The notes below the pieces were generated by a model that did no database searches, was not told the origin of the DNA, and worked only from the letters and a program-made list of their open reading frames with translations. The translations under genes and the position numbers were made by a program. This document shows positions 35,715-42,346 of a stretch of DNA of 42,346 bases, one piece after another (positions within the stretch are counted from its first letter, which is position 1; each line of letters starts with the position of its first letter). The DNA is from Richelia intracellularis (lineage in GTDB: Bacteria; Cyanobacteriota; Cyanobacteriia; Cyanobacteriales; Nostocaceae). Where the stretch lies: the NCBI GenBank assembly GCA_000613065.1, contig CBZS010000841.1, forward strand, positions 1-42,346. The letters are read 5' to 3'.

Positions 35715-36068
35715 AACCCACATTCCGCAGGTGCGATCGCAAAATGTTGTATTTTTGAAATATGAGTTTTTCAGAATCACAAATCAAAGTACAAGAGATC
35801 GTTCACTTAGGCATAGTGGCAGGAATTATTGATGAGATAAGTTTGGTTGAACAAATCAACCAACTGCTTGGAACTCATCCCCAAGAAATAATCAGCTCCT
35901 ACTTTACGTTGGGTGTTTCAGTGTTTCATGTCAATTCATTTATTAACGATCGCTTGTTTGAAACAGATTTTCAAGCTCAGTGAGGAGCGGTGCTGGATTC
36001 TACAGTTTTTTGGTGCTCCGTGTCGTAAATATTATCTTTTTTGCTAACTAACCTGCGGAATGTGGGTT
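35715..36068 (+). mobile_element. 354-bp mini-element with perfect 18-bp TIRs (IS1634-derived)
   Basis: AACCCACATTCCGCAGGT (35715-35732) and its exact complement (36051-36068) bound a 354-bp unit. TTA lies next to both ends. Inside is a 73-codon frame (35762-35983) whose first 50 residues match IS1634-type transposase N-termini, then a deletion joins to an unrelated-looking tail. It is non-autonomous and could only be moved by a full-length relative. Confidence 0.85.
35762..35983 (+). pseudogene. internally deleted IS1634-type transposase
   Basis: Starts MSFSESQIKVQEIVHLGIVA and goes on to VEQINQLLGTHPQEIISS, matching the DUF4277 N-terminus. After Ser-Ser it jumps to YFTLGVSVFHVNSFIND and a stop. 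About nine tenths of a full transposase (including all DDE residues) is missing. The short frame itself is open and could still be translated as a truncated DNA-binding peptide. Confidence 0.7.
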
Positions 36069-36098
36069 TAACATTTACACTTTTACCCTCATAAAACC

Positions 36099-37163
36099 AT
36101 GCCATCCACCAACAAACTAACAAAATGGCTAACTATAGCTTTAGCATTTCCCCTCATAATTCTTAATGGTTGGGTATTACTTCAAGTAATAGATTACTTT
36201 CAGCCCTTATTGAGTATCGTTGTAGCAGCAATTCTTCTTTCTTTTGTCTTAGATTATCCCATTCAAATTTTTCAAAAGCAGGGAGTAAACCGTTACTTTG
36301 CGATCGCAGGAGTTTTCTTGTTAACGGTTATTCTAGTTGTGGGATTAACCTTAACTCTAGTTCCCCTGATTTTAGAACAGATTGATGAACTTGCCCGCAT
36401 TCTCCCGGCTTGGATTGATTCTGGTACACAACAACTAAAAGCATTACAAAATTGGGCAACTAACCAACCCCTTCCAACAAATTTAAGTAATTTACCTGGT
36501 CAAATTTTAGATAAATTGTCAAATCAATTACAAAATTTTACGGGTACAATTGTCAGTTTTGCGGTGGATACTATTGGTACATTTGTCAATGTTCTGCTGA
36601 CAACTGTGTTAACCATATATATGCTGTTAAATGGAAAAAGTTTATGGGATGGTTTATTTCAGTGGTTGCCACCGCATCTGAGTCTTAGAGTTAGACAATC
36701 ATTACGAGAGGATTTCCATAACTATTTTATTGGGCAAGCAACAGTCGGTGCAGTTTTATCAGTTGTTTTGATATTAATTTTTCTCACATTGCAAGTACCC
36801 CTAGCCCTACTTTTCGGTTTAGCTATCGGTTTTTGTGCTTTATTCCCATTTGGGACTGGTATTGGTATTACCATTGTCAGTTTATTAATTGGCTTAAAAA
36901 ATTTTTGGTTGGGAGTAGAGGTATTAACCGTATCCGTAGCTATAGATCAAGTCAATGCCAATTTTGTTGCTCCACGTTTACTAGGTAGTTTAACGGGCTT
37001 AAATCCTGTATGGGTAGTTATTTCATTATTAATAGGGATTAAATTAGGTGGTGTATTGGGCTTGTTATTAGCCATACCTGTAGCTAGTTTTATTAAAGAT
37101 ATAGCAGAGAGTTGGCGCAAGGGTGAGTTAAGCGAAGAATTTTTATTTACAGTAAATAAGTAA
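36099..37163 (+). CDS. AI-2E/PerM family membrane transporter
   Basis: A 354-residue polytopic membrane protein of the AI-2E (TqsA/PerM) family. N-terminal hairpins (LTIALAFPLIILNGWVLLQV, LSIVVAAILLSFVLDYPI) are followed by the soluble loop LARILPAWIDSGTQQLKAL and a C-terminal block of several helices with FGLAIGFCALFPFGTGIG, IDQVNANFVAPRLLG and LNPVWVVISLLIGIKLGG, the family's conserved core. Substrates vary (autoinducer-2, Na/H, others) and cannot be set here. It starts 30 bases after the mini-element, whose right end lies in its leader. Confidence 0.88.
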   Translation: MPSTNKLTKWLTIALAFPLIILNGWVLLQVIDYFQPLLSIVVAAILLSFVLDYPIQIFQKQGVNRYFAIAGVFLLTVILVVGLTLTLVPLILEQIDELARILPAWIDSGTQQLKALQNWATNQPLPTNLSNLPGQILDKLSNQLQNFTGTIVSFAVDTIGTFVNVLLTTVLTIYMLLNGKSLWDGLFQWLPPHLSLRVRQSLREDFHNYFIGQATVGAVLSVVLILIFLTLQVPLALLFGLAIGFCALFPFGTGIGITIVSLLIGLKNFWLGVEVLTVSVAIDQVNANFVAPRLLGSLTGLNPVWVVISLLIGIKLGGVLGLLLAIPVASFIKDIAESWRKGELSEEFLFTVNK

Positions 37164-37441
37164 TATGGCTCACTAGATTACTCGGAATTACCACGCCACC
37201 CAGAGGTTTAGTTGTCATGCCAAACCCGATACGGCGATGAAATATGACCATAATCCCTCTAAGTTGCAAAAAAAAGCAGATGACCGAGATATTGTTATGT
37301 CATACAATTAGTATACTTATCGCAGCTATGAAAAATAGCGTTCGCTATGGCAACTAGGCTAATTTTTGCCCGGTTTTCTCTTCCCAAAGCAAGAGTTTCA
37401 AGTGTTGTTTAAAATAAACTGTCCCAATAGGCACGGTTAAT

Positions 37442-37906
37442 TCATTCAACTCCTGATATCCACTTATACAAAGCTTTGTGTTTAGAATCGATATCTTCCA
37501 CAGAAGTATAATAGCTTTCCCAACCAACTTTCGGTAGTCCAACAAAGAACATAAGATTCAGTGGATAATGTTCACTGTCTGTAGATTTACGAAAGTCATC
37601 TCGAAATAGATAAACTGCTTTATTGAGTGCTATTGCAATACCTAATTCCACCATTATACCTTCATCAGGAGGTGTACCATTGACAATAGCAAATATCCCA
37701 TCACAATTTTTGACATCACTTAAATCTGCTTGAGCAACTTTGTAAGCCCAGCCAAACTTTGAGAAATCCAGTTAATTATTCCGTTCAAAGGGTTCCCAAA
37801 CTTTCGCTCCCAAATATTTCAGCTTAGAAATAATGTGAGGAAGCACTAGCTCTTTCTGTTGAGCTGAAAATCCATAAAAGTTCGCTAGATAAATCTTTTT
37901 ACTCAT
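37442..37906 (-). pseudogene. nucleoside 2-deoxyribosyltransferase-like gene with in-frame TAA
   Basis: ATG 37906-37904 opens MSKKIYLANFYGFSAQQKEL and runs to WEPFERNN, then TAA at 37774-37772. The same frame goes on LDFSKFGWAYKVAQADLSDV, CDGIFAIVNGTPPDEGIMVE and LGIAIALNKAVYLFRDDFR to a TGA at 37442. Joined, it is a 154-residue nucleoside 2-deoxyribosyltransferase fold protein with the D-G-x-x-x-D-x-G-x-x-x-E type active-site region (GTPPDEGIMVELG). One codon is broken, apparently a C to T change of CAA. A small frame downstream (about 37354-37441) is unrecognised. Confidence 0.8.
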
Positions 37907-38290
37907 TGTTCTCTCTATGATGCACTGCTTTTTTCAGATACTCCCTAACGAACAAGATGGATTGACGTTAATCCCCTATTTATGCTCAAGGTGGTATGCC
38001 ATTAGAATGGTTTCGAGTCAGGTAGGAAAGATGGAAAGGTAATCCTAAAAAACCCATGATAAAGCTTAAAGCAGGGAAAGCAATCGCTCATGGGTTTTTT
38101 TCACCCGCATAATCGTCTAGGTTGGGAAAAGTCTTAACAGTAGTACACGTGGATTATTTGTATTTGCGAGCGCTCATGGGAACACCTAAGTATATTAATC
38201 ATGTTAATTAATAGAATAAAGGCAATAAGAACTAAGTACTTTTTCAGCTAGGCTTGAGACCAAAGTCTTCTGTTACGAAACCAACTTTAA
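37907..38290. other. intergenic region with strong inverted-repeat terminator
   Basis: No gene recognised in about 380 bases. The terminator-like hairpin at 38047-38100 has no ORF leading into it from either side, so a small RNA is possible. Confidence 0.4.
38047..38100. terminator. bidirectional terminator-like hairpin
   Basis: AAAAAACCCATGA (38047-38059) pairs perfectly with TCATGGGTTTTTT (38088-38100) around a 28-base loop. T-runs on both strands allow termination either way. Confidence 0.7.
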
Positions 38291-38419
38291 ATGAAAATAA
38301 TCTTTACTATTACTATCAGTGGTCTTGCTGTCACCGTAGTCAGCGTTTTGATATCTTGTGGAAATCGTTCCCTAATAAAAATCTGCAAATTTATTGAAAT
38401 AGTAGATGCAGAAATATAA
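38291..38419 (+). CDS. short lipoprotein-like ORF, possibly truncated
   Basis: A 42-residue frame: MKIIFTITISGLAVTVVSVL followed by ISCGNRS, a lipoprotein signal with lipobox LISC at 20-23. The stop lies 6 bases before the MITE-like copy at 38426, so the rest of the gene may have been lost. Confidence 0.35.
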   Translation: MKIIFTITISGLAVTVVSVLISCGNRSLIKICKFIEIVDAEI

Positions 38420-38425
38420 GTTGAT

Positions 38426-38516
38426 TGCGTTGCATAAGTGCGGGATGAATTAGCGTTTTAAACCATTGATAAATCGTTGAAAATTTAGTTAAATCATCCC
38501 CTGATTCAGCAACGCC
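38426..38516. repeat. 91-bp MITE-like element, copy 5
   Basis: Begins TGCGTTGCATAAGTGCGGGA and ends CTGATTCAGCAACGCC (opposite orientation to copy 1). It abuts the truncated left end of ISKra4 copy 3 with no gap. Confidence 0.85.
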
Positions 38517-39507
38517 CAGTTCCATACCCGATGGAAGGAGCTACGTCAAATCAAGGTATGTTTTGGTCACAAGCACGAGAACTATTTAAACAGATAGTTC
38601 GTTGGTTAGACTCAGACAGCATTTGTGGGTTAGAACATTCCCTGATAGAGAGTAAGTAACTTGAGAATGGATACGAACTATTGAAAAGGTTGTTACAAAC
38701 AAAGATATTTTGATAAACGCAGTCAAGATTAAATAGAGTGAGAGTGTGCAGGCACAGACTCAGTAAACAGAACACAGAAGAAAAAATTGTCGCGGAAATG
38801 GACCACATTATTTGGTACAGTAATCGCCAATAGAATCGGTTATGTAGGAAGAAAGATAAATACGCTATCTCCTTTGGATGGGGAGTTTAATCTACCAGCA
38901 CAGCAATATTCTCATGGACTAAGACAGCGATGTTATCCATGTGATTGAGTATTTGTGGAAAGCTGCATTTATCTTTTCTTCTCAGACTTCAACACAGGCA
39001 GAAGGTTGGGTGAGCAAACGTTTACAGCTTATCCTTGAAGGTAAATAAAGTTCAGTTGACGCAGGTATGCGCCGGAGTGGGACTTTACCCAAACTCACCC
39101 CCCAAGAACGTAAACCCGTGGATACCTGTGCTAGATATTTACTTAACAATGCCAAATACCTCAAATATGACGGATTACTTAAAAGCTGGATTCCCCATCG
39201 CCACGGGGGAGATTGGGTGTGCTTGTGGCGACCTGATTAAACAGAGGATGGATATCACTGGGGCTAGATGGACCATGAGGGGTGCTGAGGCTCTTTTGCC
39301 CTTGGGTTCTTTATACATCAGTGGCCATTGGGATGAGTATTGGCAGTTTCATCTACAACAAGAACATAAACGCAATCACCTGGCTTTGTACTCTAGTGGT
39401 ATTCCTTTGCTCAAGGAAGTTCTCAAAGCTCGTTGTTCTACTACCCCTCCACCTCTTCCAATAACTGTCTAAGTTCCACTCCCCGTCTTACTAAAAGAGT
39501 CGCACCC
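38517..39507 (+). mobile_element. ISKra4-family insertion sequence, copy 3 (left end missing)
   Basis: The right end is intact, TACTAAAAGAGTCGCACCC. Compared with copies 1 and 2, about 120 bases at the left end are missing; homology begins right after the MITE-like copy. ISAzo13 copy C follows tail to tail after a 29-base gap. Confidence 0.8.
38558..39472 (+). pseudogene. ISKra4-family transposase, broken (copy 3)
   Basis: Plus-strand pieces start MFWSQARELFKQIVRWLDSD (38558), then after stops show YLWKAAFIFSSQTSTQAEGW, KPVDTCARYLLNNAKYLKYD, RWTMRGAEALLPLGSLYISG and HWDEYWQFHLQQEHKRNHLA, ending PPPLPITV. The C-terminal third is one open frame, the best preserved of the three copies. Confidence 0.75.
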
Positions 39508-39536
39508 AAAGTCTTTATAAGGTTAAGGTGATTTTT

Positions 39537-40875
39537 GAAAAATAAATTACCAGCTAAAGCGGTTGAATCAAGATATCCCATTTGGGCAACAGTGGATTTC
39601 GCTGTAATCTAGACTCGACTTGTTTCATAGCTTTCTTTGTTAGAGAAATCCCTTTTTGGTAAACAGTTTTACTTAAACTCAAGATAGGATATAAGCCTTT
39701 CCAAGTCATACTCGAAGCCCAGGAAACCATGACTTCAAGATCAACAAGCTTCGCCCCCCCCCCCAATTCCAATGCTGGTAAAGAATAGCCCAACAAACCT
39801 CTATGGGATTGTATTTACTATGGTAAGGAGGATAGTAAAGCAATTGAATTGGTATATTTGGGAGATCAACAAACTCAACCATCCTTTTTAAAAATTGAGT
39901 TCTTACTCCACTACTTTCCGGACCATCATCAACTTTAATTTGTATCAGTTCGGTATCCTGCTTTTGTTCTGGTGTCATTGTCTTCCACTATTGAATAAGA
40001 GTATCAACAATAAAATCTCTGGTTTTATAAGAACTGAACTACCAAAGTTAATATGGAATTGCCCACTATCTTCTTCATCAAGAATCCCACAGGGAATATA
40101 TTTTTCTGTGGGATTCTTGATGCTCCTCAGCTTGATTGTCTCCTCTGGTTTTTCCACCAAGAGAATAACCCCCGATATTAACCGTAGCTTTGCGATCCAT
40201 CCTTAGTCCTTTGACTTTGAGGCTTGTTTGTTGATTGCGGCTGAAATTCTTTGATGTTGTTGAAGATATCATCCGTTTGTGCAATTTTTTTTGAGGTTTG
40301 GCTTTTAGTACTTTACGAAGACCATAGCCGATTCGATTCAATACTTGTGCCATTGTAATGGCGCAAGGCAATTGCTCCTGGCTAAATCCCTGTTCTTTGA
40401 GTTTTTCTAGTGCGGATGTTGCTGTTAACCCGATATAGGCTAAGGAAGTTTAAAATGTTGGGTCTTGTTGAGAATCAGATTCTGCAATTTGTCCCAGGGA
40501 TAATGCCACAAGAGAAGAGGTTGTTTCTCCTGGCAACGCTTTGCTGTGCTAAAGGCTGATTGTAATCTCACACAGATTATCCCTGTTCTTTTTTCCCCTA
40601 ACCCTAACTCTATATTTTCTCTACCCCAACCGAATACTGTTTGTGCTAACTTTGCTCTACCTTGGCAATATTTCAACGTCATGTGAGCTTGAAAGCCCCG
40701 ACGTTCTACTCCATTCATTTTGGATGCTGCCAACCGCAAGTCTTCTATTTGTGATCTTGTTAATGATTTGGGTTACTCTGGTGGGTCTAGCATACTCCAA
40801 AAGACTTGCCCCTGTTTTTTTACTCATGAACATTACATCTTACTTTTATTGGTAAATTCTTTCTTACAAATAAAC
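39537..40875 (-). mobile_element. ISAzo13-family insertion sequence, copy C (1339 bp, decayed)
   Basis: The low end is GGTGATTTTTGAAAAATAAA; the high end, reversed, is GTTTATTTGTAAGAAAGAAT, with two changes. TTAA lies outside both ends (39533-39536 and 40876-40879). Confidence 0.85.
39554..40793 (-). pseudogene. ISAzo13-family transposase, broken (copy C)
   Basis: Pieces are 40793-40440 (with a TAA after MLDPPE), 40371-40078, 40160-39975, 39978-39706 and 39796-39554. The DDE segment reads DDGPESSGVRTQF and YYPPYHSKYNPIEVCW. An 11-base C-run at 39754-39764 (G on the coding strand) sits in the same place as in copy A. Inactive as read. Confidence 0.85.
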
Positions 40876-40985
40876 TTAAAAATTAATCTGATACTGAATA
40901 CAATACTCATGGGGGAAATTCCGACACAATGAAAATTGAGTATGGGAGAACAGTCAATGTATACGTAACTCCCTAGTTCTAAAAC

Positions 40986-41465
40986 TTAAGCTTTGTTGAG
41001 CTTGGCGTAACTAAAGGTAAGATTGAATTGCTCACACCAAATTGCTACGGATTGATAATTATTCAGGTTGATATTGCCAGGCATTCCATAGCGTTAAGCA
41101 CCATTGAAGCTTTTAAAAGCAGACAAGGTAATGTAATCTCTAGCTCCTAGGTTCACGAGTACAGTACCTCTACGATGAAGAACAACCTTAACCTTGGGAC
41201 CACTAGCTGTAGTGAAAGCTTTGTCGAACTCCAGATAGCGTTTACCATTGAAGTTAACAATCTTAGCTATACCTTTGGTGGGGTGGTCTTGTTCTGTTGT
41301 CACAAAGCTACGGGATGCTAGTAGTGAAGTGGGTTTGGCTGCAACTGTGGTAGTTTGTGTTGCTTTAAGTACTTGGGCTGGTTATGCATTAATTGCTAAT
41401 TGTCCAACACCACCGAATAATACAACAGATGCGATCGCGGAAGCTGCTAATTTATTAAGTCTCAT
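40986..41465 (-). pseudogene. secreted DM13-domain protein with two in-frame TAA codons
   Basis: ATG 41465-41463 opens a signal peptide, MRLNKLAASAIASVVLFGGV followed by GQLAINA, then TAA (41384-41382) and PAQVLKATQTTTVAAKPTSL. The DM13 domain runs from EQDHPTKGIAKIVNFNGKRY through LEFDKAFTTASGPKVKVVLH and ITLSAFKSFNGA to a second TAA (41096-41094), then RYGMPGNINLNNYQSVAIWC and EQFNLTFSYAKL to a TAA at 40986. All parts are in one frame, about 160 residues. DM13 domains are thought to act in redox or electron transfer outside the cytoplasm. The second TAA stands where a Gln codon is expected. Confidence 0.85.
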
Positions 41466-41781
41466 TTTTTTGTTACCTCAGTTGGTTTGTCTCTCCTTGC
41501 TTGATTACTAATATCGAACACAACTCTGATGGACTAGTGATTGGTATATTTTTAACGGTTAAAAAGTTGACTTTTTAAAATATGTGAAAATTGAGAGTCA
41601 ATAACCTGTTTAACTTCTTCTGCTTATCAGTATTAGCCGTAGCAATGCAGTTACAGATTGCTGCCTTAAAATCTGTAAAATTAGCATAGTACTTAGAAGA
41701 TGTTTTAAAAGGTGGGAGGTATCGTAAAAAAGTTCACAAGGCATATGCTCAGAATTATAGAAAACAGCACCCCGTGAGCAA
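41466..41781. other. upstream region of the DM13 gene
   Basis: No gene. Holds the 20-base inverted repeat TTAAAAAGTTGACTTTTTAA (41559-41578), a possible operator or hairpin about 95 bases upstream of the DM13 ATG. Confidence 0.4.
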
Positions 41782-42346
41782 ATGACTAAGAATTATCCTA
41801 GCAATTTAACGTGGGAACAGTGGGAGTTAATCCCAGAGCTGTTTCCAAAGGCAAAACCAGCTGGTCGTCCACGTACAACAATATATATATACGCAGTAGT
41901 AAACGCGATTTTATACCTACTGTGTCAAGGATCTACATGGCGGGCATTACCAGGAGATTTACCACCTTAGTCTACAGTCTATGGCTATTTCAGAAGATGG
42001 CGCAAAGACCGTACTTGGCTTTAGCTTCATGACAAACTATATCAATGGGTTTGGGTAGCAGCCAGTCGAGAACCAAGTCTATCGGAAGCAGCCTTTGATA
42101 GCCAATCAGTTGAAACCGCAACCATGATTTGTATGGATCTTGGTTTCGACCCAGGAAAACAAATACATGGACGTAAGCGATTTATTACGGTTGACTTGTT
42201 AGGGGTAGTTTTGCGAGTATTGGTTACTTCTGCAACTGTGCCAGAACGTCGAGGGGCTAAACTTGCACGTTCTGGCAGGTTTATCAGATGAAAGATAAAG
42301 TTAAAAGACTGCACACTATCTGGATGGATGGAGGATATCGGGGGGG
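41782..42346 (+). pseudogene. IS5-family transposase, broken, cut by window edge
   Basis: ATG 41782 opens MTKNYPSNLTWEQWELIPEL and goes on to LYLLCQGSTWRALPGDLPP, then TAG for an expected Trp, STVYGYFRRWRKDRTWL, TAG for an expected Gln, LHDKLYQWVWVAASREPS, FDSQSVETATMICMDLGFDP, HGRKRFITVDLLGVVLRV and VPERRGAKL in the same frame. A frame change follows near 42275, and KRLHTIWMDGGY is in another frame. It is a clear IS5-family transposase, distinct from the one at 31240-32064. Confidence 0.85.

Noticed and set aside
28398-40875. Composite transposon carrying leuCD
   Set aside because: All flanking transposases are broken, the outer junctions differ, and leuCD is a housekeeping operon; an accidental inverted pair is simpler.
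6505-41465. Stop-codon reassignment (TAA read as Gln)
   Set aside because: Many conserved genes in the window end at TAA exactly where their families end, so TAA is a normal stop here.

Overview
The window looks like chromosomal DNA of a filamentous, probably heterocystous (Nostocales) cyanobacterium. Evidence: AT-rich DNA with scattered GCGATCGC (HIP1) octamers; cyanobacterial signature genes (ycf54, a crtE/folD/divergent-PAP2 cluster, an ABC1 kinase, DUF3288-type and DciA/DUF721 genes); short tandem heptanucleotide repeats; and many decayed insertion sequences and nonsense-bearing genes. Three decayed ISAzo13-family copies plus pervasive gene erosion recall the Azolla symbiont 'Nostoc azollae' or a relative. 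That organism call is inference. No rRNA, tRNA or CRISPR array was recognised.

Layout. 1-6.0 kb: the left edge carries the start of a frameshifted alaS on the minus strand, then an HMA metal-binding protein, a diguanylate cyclase with a degenerate receiver, an M41-like membrane peptidase without an AAA domain, a small membrane protein, a ProA-like protein lacking the catalytic Cys, and a zinc-ribbon membrane protein. 6.5-9.6 kb: a YbjN-family gene with an internal stop, ISAzo13 copy A, a LipM-like octanoyl/lipoyl transferase and a DUF3288 protein. 9.6-11.6 kb: an overlapping RHH regulator/PAS-like pair facing a small hypothetical gene across an intergenic region with TGACA repeats. 11.8-18.8 kb is mostly intact: pdxJ, a SnoaL-like gene, ycf54, a SPOR-like secreted protein, divergent PAP2, crtE, folD, a perfect 20-bp tandem array, a lipoprotein and a Nudix hydrolase. 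19.2-20.3 kb: ISKra4 copy 1. 20.6-28.2 kb: a coiled-coil protein, dciA, ABC1 kinase, recN and rpiA. 28.3-42.3 kb is an IS-rich accessory region. It holds a truncated Uma2-like gene, two inverted ISAzo13+ISKra4 pairs, IS1634-type and IS5-type remnants, leuCD, sfsA, an AI-2E/PerM transporter, a broken nucleoside 2-deoxyribosyltransferase, a broken DM13 protein and an IS5-family pseudogene at the right edge.

Interspersed are five full 91-bp palindromic MITE-like elements and one degenerate copy, a 354-bp mini-element with perfect 18-bp terminal inverted repeats and an internally deleted IS1634-type transposase, and heptamer arrays.

The intact genes cover housekeeping metabolism: B6 (pdxJ), isoprenoid/carotenoid precursors (crtE), C1-folate (folD), chlorophyll (ycf54), pentose phosphate (rpiA), leucine (leuCD), DNA repair (recN) and helicase loading (dciA). 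At least three host genes (YbjN, deoxyribosyltransferase, DM13) are interrupted by isolated in-frame TAA codons, some where homologs appear to have Gln. I see no clear new multigene defence or biosynthetic system. The best candidates for undescribed biology are the RHH/PAS pair with its repeated operator-like motif, the Cys-less ProA paralogue, and the small mobile elements.
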